64,000 nt of DNA from Oscillospiraceae bacterium (GCA_030539275.1 JAUNSK010000016.1:34804-98803), one strand, 5' to 3'; counted from the first letter of the stretch, positions 43,997-53,956 are shown. Numbers and translations are program-made. Notes: generated by a model from the letters alone, not told the origin.

Positions 43997-46963
43997 CTAG
44001 CATATCTCCTGCAGATAAAGCGAGACCTTCTGCTGTATAACCTCAGCGGTCTCCTGCGCTGTCTGCCCGCCGTTCAGGTACAGATCTATGTTTTCCTTTA
44101 CTATAGCTGATATTGCAGCATCTGACTGTGTGTTAGCTGATGTAACACTTTTAATTATGTCCTTTATCTTCATTCTTTCATCTTCACTCAGATCTATCTT
44201 ATATTCTATATCCTCTTGTCTCTCATCTGATTGACAGGATATTGTGCACCCGTTATACTCTGCAGCAGCATCAAACAGCTTGTCAAATGCTTTTACTGAT
44301 ACAGGAAAACAGCAGTCAATACCGGACTGAAAGTCCTCGGACAAAAAACTCCTTATGAACTGCCACGCACCATCCTTGACTGATGATGATGCGCAGACAG
44401 CCAGTCCATAGCTCATAGTAATATCAGCACAGGCAAGGCTTTCTCCTGTTTGGGATATGTCGAACATACTGTAGTCTTCACCATATAATGCCGTAAAACA
44501 GTTGAATTGTTTAAAATCATATACATTACAGATGTTGAGAGTTCCATTCATATCACAAGCCTTTTCAACGTACCCGAGAAGCCTGATAAATTGTTCGCTG
44601 TTGAAGCTTGCAGTTGCTTCTTTATAATCTACGAACTCATCTGCATGTGCAAGTATCAGATAATCATAAAGCTCCTCGCGTGTAACATTACTAAATTTCA
44701 GATTCTCTGTCTCTGCCATATCAAGGAACTGCGTCAGGTTCATACCTGACCCGGCTGCTGAAGGGTGCGACCTGATAATACTGTTAAGCGAAAATCCAGC
44801 TGTTATGCCATACAGCTTATCATCGTACTGATACAATTCAAGGATATTTTCAAAATAATCTTCTTTGTGTATCTCAGTATCGTTATCTATAAAGCCTGAC
44901 AGATCTTCAAACAAACCAAGTCTTGCAAACAGATCTGCATTGAAGTCGCTGCCCAGAACAAATATATCAGGAATGTCTCCTGTTACTATATCGTTATACA
45001 TTGAGCTGAAGAATCCGCCATGTGATGAAAGTTTTCCTGACGTGTAATCCTTTGTCTCTATGAAGTAATCCTGATTTTCAAGATTAAATTTTGCTATCTG
45101 TGACAGAAGTGCAGTATTATCTGTCATATTGTTGCCGGCAAGCTGTATAATCTGTCTGCTGTTAAGTCTTTTAAGTGTCTGCTCATCCGCTTTTTTCAGT
45201 GTAATATATTTTAAACAAATACCGTCTGAGTATGAACAGAAAAATGTATCAGATGCAATTCGTGAAAATGATTCAACTGCGTAAATTACACCGGAATCCG
45301 TAAGGTTCATAATTCTTTCGCTTAAAGCTTTTGATTCTTTGTAACCGTATATGATATTGCCGGATATGTAATACAGATTATATATCTCATCTCCTGCGAA
45401 TATCTGAGAGATCTGAGTATCTGCAATATTTTGCATTGGCTTAAGTACCTGGTCCTTATACGTCATAACAGTGGCATTTGAAACGGAGTCTGATGATAAA
45501 AATATGTATATACAGCCGTGTGACCCTGTTATTTTTTTTATAGCTTTTCCCTTATCAAGCGGCTTCGTGTCCTCAATATTTCCTTCATCGTCAAAAACCA
45601 GCAGACTGCCTTTATCCATGTCCTCTGCATATATTTTCCCCTCATAAAAGAGCACATTCTGAGACAGGCTGTTTCCATCATAGCTAAGATTTATACAACG
45701 TGTAATACTGTTGTCATCACCGTAAAAGTTAAGACTCAATGTGTTGTCTCCATTTCTGCTCAGTCCATAAACCTGAGATTCATCTGTAACCAAACATGAC
45801 CTCTGATTACTTGACATTAACAATTCACTTGAACTGCCGTCCGGGTGTGTTTTTGTACAGACGGTATATATCTCACCCTGTGTATCCGGAAATGATATCA
45901 GATAATCTCCTGATTTATATAAGTACGGTGTGTTATTATTTGACCACTTCTTACTTTGCAATGATTGTTTTTCATTAGTCTGAAGATTATAAGAAAACAC
46001 CTCGCTTATCGAACTGCCTATTACTGTATCATCATCATATCCCCAATAAATAAACTGAGCGTCAGGTACTTCATACCATTCCTCCGGTTCCCCGTTTGTT
46101 ATATCTACAGCATCTATATATGTAAGATTTTCCTCATCTGTGGATGAAGCGGTCAGTATTAATTTATCATTATCCAGGTAAACAGGATAAGCAAATCCTT
46201 CCATGTCAGTAAATTCTTTTTTATATATAACGTCTGATGATGAATTAACTGCAACCAGCACCTTGGCAGCATCAGTATAATTATCACCCCACAGGTAAAG
46301 ATTATCATTATCAGCAACAAAGTACCTGTATTCTATTTCATCGGATTCCCCTGTTATTTCACTCAGATTAATTCTTGATTTATAGTTAAGCTCAAAGTCA
46401 TAACAATATACAGATGCCTGTCTTCCCAAAAAGTATATTGTATCTTCAGACACGGTCATTTGGCTCACATAATACTGAGGACGTATAGTATTAAGGATCT
46501 TATTACTTTTCAGATCTACACAGCACAGATAACTTCCGCCTTCTTTATCATATAAAACAAATAATTTATCGCTGCGTATACATGCAGCTATAATACAATC
46601 ATATGAAAAGTCAATGTTTACAGCTACTTCACTATGATCTGTAAGTGATACAAGTATACAGTCCTTATCCTGTGCAAAATTCTTTGTACCTGTAATAAAC
46701 GTTGTATCGTCTTTGCATATCACATCCTGTATATACATGTAATCACCAGGCATGTCATAATCTGACGGTATATAGTATTCTGAAAGCATATGCGGTGACG
46801 ACACTGCCGGCGTTTTCGTTGATTCCCGGGTTTTGCCTGAATCATTGATCAGTTCCGTTTTCATGCATCCCGAAAAAACTGATATACTCATAATAACTGC
46901 AATGAGAAGTGATATTCTTTTTAATTTCTTTTTTATTGATCCTGCTGCCTCCGAATGCTTCAT
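43997..46963 (-). CDS. Large lipoprotein: propeller-like region plus solute-binding domain
   Basis: The 988-residue protein has a basic N terminus, a membrane segment and a lipobox (VFSGC, Cys about residue 33), so it is a surface lipoprotein. Residues ~60-580 show repeating strands with the spacing of a beta-propeller (runs such as YIDAVDITNGE, DDEGNIED). Residues ~620-960 resemble family 1 extracellular sugar-binding proteins: VTGDIPDIFVLG, LFEDLSGFI, YQYDDKLYGITAGF and the late VKDGAWQFIRSFLSEDFQ. No ABC permease or ATPase lies near. It could sense or capture a carbohydrate; I know no named family with this fusion. GAGGT precedes the ATG. Confidence 0.8.
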   Translation of the reverse strand: MKHSEAAGSIKKKLKRISLLIAVIMSISVFSGCMKTELINDSGKTRESTKTPAVSSPHMLSEYYIPSDYDMPGDYMYIQDVICKDDTTFITGTKNFAQDKDCILVSLTDHSEVAVNIDFSYDCIIAACIRSDKLFVLYDKEGGSYLCCVDLKSNKILNTIRPQYYVSQMTVSEDTIYFLGRQASVYCYDFELNYKSRINLSEITGESDEIEYRYFVADNDNLYLWGDNYTDAAKVLVAVNSSSDVIYKKEFTDMEGFAYPVYLDNDKLILTASSTDEENLTYIDAVDITNGEPEEWYEVPDAQFIYWGYDDDTVIGSSISEVFSYNLQTNEKQSLQSKKWSNNNTPYLYKSGDYLISFPDTQGEIYTVCTKTHPDGSSSELLMSSNQRSCLVTDESQVYGLSRNGDNTLSLNFYGDDNSITRCINLSYDGNSLSQNVLFYEGKIYAEDMDKGSLLVFDDEGNIEDTKPLDKGKAIKKITGSHGCIYIFLSSDSVSNATVMTYKDQVLKPMQNIADTQISQIFAGDEIYNLYYISGNIIYGYKESKALSERIMNLTDSGVIYAVESFSRIASDTFFCSYSDGICLKYITLKKADEQTLKRLNSRQIIQLAGNNMTDNTALLSQIAKFNLENQDYFIETKDYTSGKLSSHGGFFSSMYNDIVTGDIPDIFVLGSDFNADLFARLGLFEDLSGFIDNDTEIHKEDYFENILELYQYDDKLYGITAGFSLNSIIRSHPSAAGSGMNLTQFLDMAETENLKFSNVTREELYDYLILAHADEFVDYKEATASFNSEQFIRLLGYVEKACDMNGTLNICNVYDFKQFNCFTALYGEDYSMFDISQTGESLACADITMSYGLAVCASSSVKDGAWQFIRSFLSEDFQSGIDCCFPVSVKAFDKLFDAAAEYNGCTISCQSDERQEDIEYKIDLSEDERMKIKDIIKSVTSANTQSDAAISAIVKENIDLYLNGGQTAQETAEVIQQKVSLYLQEIC

Positions 46964-47089
46964 ATTATGTACCTCTTTTTTGTATTTTTGTATCTCTCTT
47001 TATTGTTAGGTATTAACAATAACATATAAAAATTATGACATACAACGAAATATATGTCAAGACTTTGAAATGATTTATCAAATACAATT

Positions 47090-47124
47090 AAAAAGCCGCA
47101 GCCCATAACACCGGCTGCGGCTAA
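47090..47124 (-). terminator. Terminator of the small gene at 47141-47539
   Basis: The stem AGCCGCAGCC-loop-GGCTGCGGCT is followed on the minus strand by a run of T. Confidence 0.88.
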
Positions 47125-47140
47125 ATACACCAATCAGACA

Positions 47141-47539
47141 TCATATTTCAATCTCTTTCGCTGACTTAATAAGTGCCATTACATCTATTTCCTTTCCATA
47201 CTCAAAATCAACTATGTACGACTTTTTTTCATTTCTTCGCTTGATGTGGTAATCAATAACTGTCAGATACATTATGTCATCTGTTACCACACATGAGTAA
47301 AGCAACCGAAGCTGTGCATTGTCCCTTCCATGTGATTTAAAAGTGTAGGTATCACCGTGTTTGTCATATTTAACTGTTTCATCATTGAGTATTTTGTCGA
47401 ATGTAATGCCCTGACTGGCATATTGCAAAATTCTGTTACTGAGTTTATCGAGAGACTTGATAATCAATTCTTTTATCTCTGTATTTGAATCGATATCCTT
47501 GCGGCATGCATTTAAATATTTAACTTCTCGTATATCCAT
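47141..47539 (-). CDS. Uncharacterised small protein
   Basis: The 132-residue soluble protein is not from a family I recognise. The N-terminal half is helical (residues 15-60). The C-terminal half has strand-like runs (LRLLYSCVV, DIMYLTVIDYHIKRR, SYIVDFEYG) that remind weakly of RelE/HigB-fold toxins; no antitoxin gene is adjacent. The ATG at 47539 follows AAAGGAGG; the frame is open to 47584. It is a single-gene unit with its own promoter (47603-47632) and terminator. Confidence 0.7.
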   Translation of the reverse strand: MDIREVKYLNACRKDIDSNTEIKELIIKSLDKLSNRILQYASQGITFDKILNDETVKYDKHGDTYTFKSHGRDNAQLRLLYSCVVTDDIMYLTVIDYHIKRRNEKKSYIVDFEYGKEIDVMALIKSAKEIEI

Positions 47540-47602
47540 TATAACACCTCCTTTCCAGAAGAAAATGCCATAATTGACAAACACATTTATATCTACATGT
47601 CC

Positions 47603-47632
47603 ATTATATCACATAATAGCGGTTTCTGTCTA
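47603..47632 (-). promoter_or_regulatory. Promoter of the small gene at 47141-47539
   Basis: On the minus strand TAGACA (47627-47632) and TATAAT (47603-47608) are spaced by 18 bases. Confidence 0.65.
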
Positions 47633-47652
47633 TTGTTTTTATTAACAATAAA

Positions 47653-47692
47653 CAAAATATCCTGATAGCTATTATGCTACCAGGATATTTAT
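47653..47692 (-). terminator. Terminator of the ClpE-like gene and the operon before it
   Basis: AAATATCCTG pairs with CAGGATATTT; inside it TAGC and GCTA can extend the stem. It lies eight bases beyond the stop codon. It is the first strong minus-strand terminator after ruvC. Confidence 0.85.
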
Positions 47693-47699
47693 TTTTATT

Positions 47700-50018
47700 T
47701 TATTTTTCGAGTTCGATCTTTTTCTCTATACTTACCTTTATCTCTTCACCGTCAACGGATATATCAAGATTTTTGATCAATGAATCAGGATTATCGATGA
47801 TCTGTGCAGCCACCTTATCCTCAACATCAGTACGTATTACCTTTCTGATATCACGAGCACCATACTTTTTATCATATGATTTTTCTGCTATTGCACTTAG
47901 AACATCATCATTATAGCTTATTGTTATACCGCGTTCCGCAAGCGGTGTCTTCATCTCATCAAGCATAAGTCCTGCGATCTTTGCATATGACTCCTTTGAC
48001 AGCGGGTCAAATACTACTATCTCATCGATACGGCTGATAAATTCAGGTCTAAGGAATTCACGAAGTCCTTTTATAGCTTTGTCCTTAGTTATTTCACCTT
48101 CAGTCTTATTGAAGCCTACGCCCGTAGACTTGTCAACTGATCCGGCATTTGATGTCATTGCAATAATAGTGTTTTCAAAATTGACACTGCGTCCCTGTGC
48201 ATCATCGATTCTTCCTTCATCAAGGATCTGAAGAAGAATGTTCATAACATCAGGATGAGCCTTTTCTATTTCATCAAATAAAATAACTGAATATGGTTTT
48301 CTTCTTACCTTTTCGGTAAGCTGTCCTGCCTCATCATATCCTACATATCCCGGAGGTGAACCTATAAGTCTTGATACAGCATGCTTCTCCATAAACTCTG
48401 TCATATCGAGTCTGATAAGCGGCTCAGTAGAATCAAACAGTTCTTCTGCAAGTACCTTAACAAGTTCAGTTTTTCCGACACCTGTAGGTCCTACAAAGAT
48501 AAATGATGCCGGTCTGCGGCGCTTGGAAAGCTGGACCCTTGTTCTCTTTATTGCCTTTGAAAGCAATGAAACAGCACTTGTCTGTCCGATGATCCGCTTG
48601 TTTAGCTGTTCTTCAAGTCCTGAGATCTTCTTGAATTCGGTCTGTGCTACTTTATTTGCAGGTATTCCTGTCCATAACTCTATTACCTTTGCAATATTGT
48701 CATCAGTAACATATACATTTTCTTTTTTCTTTTCAATTTCTTCGAGTTCAGCTTTTTTCCTTATGATATTGCTTTTTATTTCAGCAAGCTTTTCAAAATC
48801 AGGTTCTGAAGCTTCTTCAGTTTCCTTTTCCTCGTCCATCATTTCATCGAGTTCTCTGGTACAGTTATCATATTCCTGAAGTGTCTTGCTTGCAATGCAG
48901 GTACCTGCACAGCTCTCATCAAGAAGGTCAATTGCCTTATCAGGCAGGAATCTGTCATTTATATAACGTTCAGACAGAACTGCACATTTTCTGAGCAGAT
49001 CATCTGTTATTTTTACTCTGTGGAATTCCTCATAATAATGCTTTATTCCCTTTAATATCTCAAATGTCTCTTCAATCGTAGGCTCATTTACTGTTACAGG
49101 TTGGAATCTTCTTTCAAGCGCGCTGTCTTTTTCAATATACTTTCTGTACTCGGTAAATGTCGTAGCACCTACTACCTGAACCTCACCTCTTGACAGAGCC
49201 GGTTTAAGAATGTTTGCAGCATTCATGGATCCTTCGGAATCACCTGTACCGACAAGATTGTGTACCTCATCTATAAACAGTATGATATTCTTTTCAGCTT
49301 TTACCTCATCAACAAGACCCTTCACCCTGCTCTCAAACTGACCTCTGAACTGAGTTCCGGCAACAAGTGCGGTAAGATCAAGAAGATATACCTTTTTATC
49401 AAGCAGATTGTACGGTACATCTGCATTTTCTATCCTTTGTGCAATACCTTCCGCAATAGCTGTCTTACCAACGCCTGGTTCACCGATGAGACACGGATTG
49501 TTTTTTGTTCTTCTGGAGAGAATCTGAACAACTCTTGCAATTTCCTTGTCCCTGCCGATTATTGTATCGATCTCTCCGTCTTTTGCCTTCTGACTCAGAT
49601 TTGTACAGTAAGTCTCAAGGAACTTGAGTTTTTTATCTTTTTTCTTGTTTTCTGAAGACTTTTTCTTTTCAGCATTTGATCCGAATATGGATCCGAATCC
49701 CTTGGAGCCCTTTGTCTCATTCTGATTGTCATCACTATTCTGGGCATTTGAATTGATCATATCCTGAATAAACGGCGGAAGTGTACTTGAACCGCCCGGT
49801 TCAAATGAATCACCATCTACAAGCTCCATCATCTGATCTGATATCTGTTCTATGTCATCATCTGATATACCAAGCTGTTCCATGTAATCGGCAACCTGAG
49901 GTATTTTCATTTCTCTGGCGCAAAGCATACACAATCCTTCATTTTTTTTGGTATCTCCCTGAAGTGCTGTAATAAAAACCACAGCCGGTCTCTTTTTGCA
50001 TCTACTACATAAAATCAT
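47700..50018 (-). CDS. clpE: ClpE-like AAA+ unfoldase with N-terminal zinc finger
   Basis: The 772-residue protein starts with a four-Cys zinc finger (CSRCKK and CMLCARE, residues 4-35) in place of the Clp N domain, as in ClpE and the McsA finger. A charged linker (about 85-130) leads to AAA1 ([18 protein letters not shown]), a short UVR-like coiled middle region (about 395-450) and AAA2 ([21 protein letters not shown]). A VGF loop ([12 protein letters not shown]) fits ClpP binding, so it should feed substrates to ClpP. Neither ctsR, mcsA nor mcsB is nearby. GGAGG precedes the ATG. It ends a long co-directional gene run; ClpC is the main alternative name. Confidence 0.88.
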   Translation of the reverse strand: MILCSRCKKRPAVVFITALQGDTKKNEGLCMLCAREMKIPQVADYMEQLGISDDDIEQISDQMMELVDGDSFEPGGSSTLPPFIQDMINSNAQNSDDNQNETKGSKGFGSIFGSNAEKKKSSENKKKDKKLKFLETYCTNLSQKAKDGEIDTIIGRDKEIARVVQILSRRTKNNPCLIGEPGVGKTAIAEGIAQRIENADVPYNLLDKKVYLLDLTALVAGTQFRGQFESRVKGLVDEVKAEKNIILFIDEVHNLVGTGDSEGSMNAANILKPALSRGEVQVVGATTFTEYRKYIEKDSALERRFQPVTVNEPTIEETFEILKGIKHYYEEFHRVKITDDLLRKCAVLSERYINDRFLPDKAIDLLDESCAGTCIASKTLQEYDNCTRELDEMMDEEKETEEASEPDFEKLAEIKSNIIRKKAELEEIEKKKENVYVTDDNIAKVIELWTGIPANKVAQTEFKKISGLEEQLNKRIIGQTSAVSLLSKAIKRTRVQLSKRRRPASFIFVGPTGVGKTELVKVLAEELFDSTEPLIRLDMTEFMEKHAVSRLIGSPPGYVGYDEAGQLTEKVRRKPYSVILFDEIEKAHPDVMNILLQILDEGRIDDAQGRSVNFENTIIAMTSNAGSVDKSTGVGFNKTEGEITKDKAIKGLREFLRPEFISRIDEIVVFDPLSKESYAKIAGLMLDEMKTPLAERGITISYNDDVLSAIAEKSYDKKYGARDIRKVIRTDVEDKVAAQIIDNPDSLIKNLDISVDGEEIKVSIEKKIELEK

Positions 50019-50083
50019 ATGTTATAACCTCCGTTTTTATTTCGTCTTTGCATTTACTCAACTGTTATGTACATTGAATATTT

Positions 50084-50977
50084 TTATTTTAAAAGCAAGT
50101 AATCAAAGTTATAGAAGTATGTGAAAAACTTGGTTTGATTTATTACTTCGTCATTTAGATTCTCACCTGAAACCCCGGAATAGATCAGAAGTTTCAGGAA
50201 CGTTGCAGCAAACAGCAGAAACACAATTCCGATAAAAAGACCTGCGCCTCCTCCTATAACACGATTTGTTGTATTTAAATTTACTATCGCATCACTTTTC
50301 GGCATAATCTTTATTATGATCTGTATAATTACCATTAATGCAACAAAACATACTGAAAATATTACGATCTTCATAAACTTGATCATAAGATTTCTTATGT
50401 ACGTCTGTTCTATAAACTTCGCTGCTGTATGAGAGTCAGGATATGAATATAATGATCTCATAACATCAAATATCTCAGTTTTATTTTTGGAAGCGGAATC
50501 ATTAAAGTATTTTCCCGCACAGGAAGGAATAACCTTTCCTATTTTGTTCTGGAATGATACATTAACTATCTCAGACATTCTCTTATATACTTCTTCCTTG
50601 TCACAGGAAACTCCGGTTCTGTCCTTAATGATCTGCGTCATTTTTATGTCTATATCATCTTTGTCAGATGACATAATAACTTCAATATCTTTGTCAGAAA
50701 TATCATTTCCCAATGAAAGTTCTTTATAACAATTCTGTATCTCATTTCTGATATTAAAACTTTCAATAGTATTTGACAGATTCAGTACGACACTGTCCTG
50801 AACATAAACCTCATACAGATAATCTGCCATCATATTTGACACAAGCAATGAAAGAACGGCGGATATCACATAACAGAGCACCTTTGAAAAAATCTTAGAA
50901 ATCCCTTTGCGGTAACCAGAAACAACAAACAAAATAAGAATAACTGCTGCTGCACCGTCAAGTATACTAGGATTCAT
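50084..50977 (-). CDS. CvpA family membrane protein
   Basis: The 297-residue protein has N-terminal helices with the CvpA start pattern (LDGAAAVILILFVVSGYRKG), a helix near 28-48, an extended outside loop (about 55-180) and two more helices (about 195-220 and 240-265, including GGGAGLFIGIVFLL). CvpA proteins were first linked to colicin V production and are now tied to envelope stress; the biochemical role is unknown. It is ten bases after the DUF5711 gene. The loop is longer than in Bacillus YshB-type relatives. Confidence 0.8.
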   Translation of the reverse strand: MNPSILDGAAAVILILFVVSGYRKGISKIFSKVLCYVISAVLSLLVSNMMADYLYEVYVQDSVVLNLSNTIESFNIRNEIQNCYKELSLGNDISDKDIEVIMSSDKDDIDIKMTQIIKDRTGVSCDKEEVYKRMSEIVNVSFQNKIGKVIPSCAGKYFNDSASKNKTEIFDVMRSLYSYPDSHTAAKFIEQTYIRNLMIKFMKIVIFSVCFVALMVIIQIIIKIMPKSDAIVNLNTTNRVIGGGAGLFIGIVFLLFAATFLKLLIYSGVSGENLNDEVINQTKFFTYFYNFDYLLLK

Positions 50978-50987
50978 AAAAACACCT

Positions 50988-52151
50988 CTATTTTTTAATT
51001 GAAAACTCTATTCTGTCTATTTTATTATAGCCAAGAAGAAGAATATAATCGTCTATTTTATAAAATTCCCTGTACGATTCGCTGATTGCTTCTGACTTAA
51101 GCAATTCACCTTTATAGTTATAGGCCTGTATTGATTCGCTGGTCATAATATATACTATATCTCCCTCAGCAAATATACATTTTACATTATTATCTATTAC
51201 TGTTTCCTGCGGCGTTGATTCATGATTGTCGATGAGAACAAGACTTGTTTTTCGTCGTTCTTCATTTTCAAAGATCATTGCAGCATGACCATCAGTAAAT
51301 GTTGCGTCTATGAGGGTACTCTCATACGAATAACCCGGTTCAGCGTTTCCTTCACTGTCATAATAAGCACACTGGGTATCTCCGAAGAGAAAAATCCCCC
51401 CGTCATCAGTCATATAGGAAGATATACAAAGTGAATCCATATTCTCTGTTGTCCAGTTATCCTCAGATGAATCAAAGTTGATCGAAACAGCTTTTGATAC
51501 TATCTGTCCTTCTGCAGCATCTATGGTAACCAGAACGCATCCTGTACTTGCCTTGTTGAAAGCAACACTTATTACCTTTTCCACACAGCCCCTGAAGTAC
51601 ATCTGGTTTCCTACAGTGTCATATACACTAAGTGTACAGACATACTGGGTTGAAGTTGTAATAACCGCTACATATCCTTTATCACTGATATAGGCACTGA
51701 TTATTGTGTCATCTGTTTTCTTCTCATAAATAGTTTTTCGCTTACCCTCGACCTTAAAGTTATTTCCGCCGCTCTCATATACAAGAGCTTTGTTGTTTGC
51801 ACTTTTAAGTACAGCGTTTGAATATGTAAGCTGTCTGCTTTCTATAAGAGAACCTGAAACAGAGTAAATATAAAACTGAGTATCACTCAGCAGGACAAAA
51901 TTATCGCCCAGTTTACACGCCTGATAATTTATTCCGTTTGTAATGCTCAATGGAAAATTTCCATCTGAGATCTCTTTGTTGCTGAATACATTATTTCTGT
52001 ACCCTGATGACGGAAGCCACCGGCTTCTGGAAACATAAAGTCCAAGGGCCAGCAGCAGAAATATCATTGCAGCAACAAACTTCTGCATATTTCTTTTTTT
52101 CTTTTTGTTTTTGCGGATCTCCGCAAAATCCTTTACTTTCCCTGATTCCAT
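50988..52151 (-). CDS. DUF5711 family membrane-anchored propeller-like protein
   Basis: The 387-residue protein has a basic cytoplasmic N terminus (residues 1-22), one membrane helix (about 24-42) and an extracytoplasmic region of repeating beta-strand blocks (such as FVLLSDTQFYIYSVSG, VAVITTSTQYVCTLSVYD). This matches the DUF5711 proteins of Clostridia, of unknown function. It has close neighbours on both sides: 15 bases after truA and 10 bases before the CvpA-like gene, a pairing that suggests a shared envelope role. GTGGAGG precedes the ATG. Confidence 0.75.
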   Translation of the reverse strand: MESGKVKDFAEIRKNKKKKRNMQKFVAAMIFLLLALGLYVSRSRWLPSSGYRNNVFSNKEISDGNFPLSITNGINYQACKLGDNFVLLSDTQFYIYSVSGSLIESRQLTYSNAVLKSANNKALVYESGGNNFKVEGKRKTIYEKKTDDTIISAYISDKGYVAVITTSTQYVCTLSVYDTVGNQMYFRGCVEKVISVAFNKASTGCVLVTIDAAEGQIVSKAVSINFDSSEDNWTTENMDSLCISSYMTDDGGIFLFGDTQCAYYDSEGNAEPGYSYESTLIDATFTDGHAAMIFENEERRKTSLVLIDNHESTPQETVIDNNVKCIFAEGDIVYIMTSESIQAYNYKGELLKSEAISESYREFYKIDDYILLLGYNKIDRIEFSIKK

Positions 52152-52166
52152 TATGATGCCTCCACA

Positions 52167-52901
52167 CTAGTAAAAAACACGATTGAGATACAGCCCATGA
52201 GCCTGTGCTGTTTTGCCTGCAAACTGTCTGTCTGAAGCATTCATTATTTCAGGTATCTGAGCCTGGTCAATTTTTCCTTCATTTACCGATAAAAGTGTAC
52301 CGACAATTATCCTAACCATATTATACAGAAAACCATCACCTTTTACAAGTACTTTAACGAAATCATCACGTTTTTCAATGTCAAGATTATATATTGTTCT
52401 TACTGTATCCTGTTTTTCATTGTGTGCACTGCAAAAACTTTTAAAATCATGTGTGCCCACAAAATGTGATGCTGCCTTTTTCATCAGATCAATGTCCATA
52501 TTTCTCCTATACTGATACTGGAGGTCAGCGGCAAAAGGATTTTTGCATTCACTGTTATGTATGAGATATGCATATTCCTTTGCCTTGCACGAGAAACGCG
52601 CATGAAAATCTTCCTGGGCCTCTTCACATGAAAGGATTGAAATATCATCAGGAAGGTGTCCGTTGACGCCTCTTATGAGATTAAGACATCTGATATCACG
52701 CTGCGTTGTAAATGAAAAACAAAATTTATTTGCATGAACACCGGCATCAGTACGTGAACAGCCATAGATGTCAGTCGGAGTATCGAGCACACGTGAAAGT
52801 GCTTTCTCCACTACCTCCTGAATTGTCAGTGCGTTATTCTGGCGCTGAAATCCATGATATTTTGTGCCTCTGTAGGCCATGTATACTTTTAAATTCCTCA
52901 A
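52167..52901 (-). CDS. truA: tRNA pseudouridine(38-40) synthase TruA
   Basis: The 244-residue enzyme modifies U38-U40 in the anticodon arm. The catalytic motif is GCSRTDAGVHA; GFQRQ near the start and NMVRIIVGTLL near the end are typical. I place the start at the TTG at 52901 (giving RNLKVYMAYRG) because AGGCAGG lies about eight bases ahead; the frame also has a TTG at 52922. It follows ecfT in the usual Firmicute order, with one extra small gene between. Confidence 0.94.
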   Translation of the reverse strand: MRNLKVYMAYRGTKYHGFQRQNNALTIQEVVEKALSRVLDTPTDIYGCSRTDAGVHANKFCFSFTTQRDIRCLNLIRGVNGHLPDDISILSCEEAQEDFHARFSCKAKEYAYLIHNSECKNPFAADLQYQYRRNMDIDLMKKAASHFVGTHDFKSFCSAHNEKQDTVRTIYNLDIEKRDDFVKVLVKGDGFLYNMVRIIVGTLLSVNEGKIDQAQIPEIMNASDRQFAGKTAQAHGLYLNRVFY

Positions 52902-52922
52902 TATTAATACCTGCCTGTTCAA

Positions 52923-53138
52923 TTACATTTTATCAATACTGTCTGTTTTGTCTGTCACGCTGTCCTGGCTTTTCTTATTTTCGCTTTGCTGCGCAATCTT
53001 CATGCACTCAAGTCTTTGATCTTCACCGTTGTGCTCCGACTTTTTTGGAAAAGCACTGATCCTCTTTATGAGTACAATAACAGCAATGGCAGGTACAATA
53101 ATGCATAACGCAACACAAAAATTAAGTACTCCCTGCAT
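52923..53138 (-). CDS. Small single-helix membrane protein between ecfT and truA
   Basis: The 71-residue protein has one N-terminal membrane helix (about residues 5-25) and a charged Lys/Glu/Ser cytoplasmic tail. It matches no family I know. The ATG at 53138 has AAGAAAG about 11 bases ahead; the frame continues to 53204 inside ecfT. It lies in the gap between ecfT and truA, and both are close, so it is likely in the same transcript. Confidence 0.55.
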   Translation of the reverse strand: MQGVLNFCVALCIIVPAIAVIVLIKRISAFPKKSEHNGEDQRLECMKIAQQSENKKSQDSVTDKTDSIDKM

Positions 53139-53158
53139 ATCGACCGCTTCTTTCTTAA

Positions 53159-53956
53159 TCAGATTATATTCAGCACAATGACTGCGGCAAGACTCAGACA
53201 GCATATAAACAAAGCTGAAAAGTCACCCGGCCGGATCTTCAGCTGTCTTAGCCTTGTCCTGCCCTCTCCTCCGTTATAACATCTGCACTCCATAGCAAGT
53301 GCAAGTTCCTCAGCTCTTTTGAAAGCTGATATAAAAAGAGGAATGAGAATAGGTATCATTGCCTTGACTCTTGCAATCAGATTACCACTTTCAAAGTCCG
53401 CTCCTCTTGCCTTCTGGGCTGCTATTATCTTGTCTGTTTCCTCAATAAGCGTCGGAATAAATCTGAGTGCAATAGTCATCATCATAGCCAGTTCATGAAC
53501 AGGAACCTTTAGTTTTTTAAGCGGCGACATAAGTCTCTCAATTGCATCAGTTAGTGCGATCGGGGATGTTGTATATGTCAGAACAGAAGTTCCTATTATA
53601 AGAAGTATTATTCTTAAAAGCATAAACATTGCATTTTTTAAGCCGTCATCAGTTATCTTAAGAAATCCGAGTCTGAATATAACATCACCGTCATAGAAAA
53701 ATATGTTTATAACAGCAGTAAAAACAAGAATCGGAACAACCGGCTTAAGACTCTTCCACATAAGTTTTGCCGGAAGTTTTGTAAGAATATATGCTGCGGC
53801 TACAAATATCACACACAGAGCCATTGACAGAAACGAATCCGCAGCAAATAGCATTATTATGAGTAATATGGTCATTATTATCTTAAACCTTGGATCCAGC
53901 CTGTGAATTATGCTTTGTCCGGGAAAATACTGACCGATAGTAATATCCTTTAGCAT
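53159..53956 (-). CDS. ecfT: ECF transporter transmembrane subunit EcfT
   Basis: The 265-residue protein has membrane helices in its first ~125 residues and near the C terminus, plus the coupling region with QKARGADFESG and AMECRCYNGGEGRT, the two Ala-Arg-Gly type signatures that contact the ATPases. It joins EcfA1/EcfA2 to exchangeable substrate-binding S components (vitamins, metals). The ATG overlaps the EcfA2 stop by one base. No S component gene is adjacent, which fits a shared group II ECF module. Confidence 0.95.
   Translation of the reverse strand: MLKDITIGQYFPGQSIIHRLDPRFKIIMTILLIIMLFAADSFLSMALCVIFVAAAYILTKLPAKLMWKSLKPVVPILVFTAVINIFFYDGDVIFRLGFLKITDDGLKNAMFMLLRIILLIIGTSVLTYTTSPIALTDAIERLMSPLKKLKVPVHELAMMMTIALRFIPTLIEETDKIIAAQKARGADFESGNLIARVKAMIPILIPLFISAFKRAEELALAMECRCYNGGEGRTRLRQLKIRPGDFSALFICCLSLAAVIVLNII

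Noticed and set aside
47141-47539. Toxin-antitoxin system
   Set aside because: Only one gene is present, the resemblance to RelE-type folds is weak and there is no antitoxin candidate next to it.
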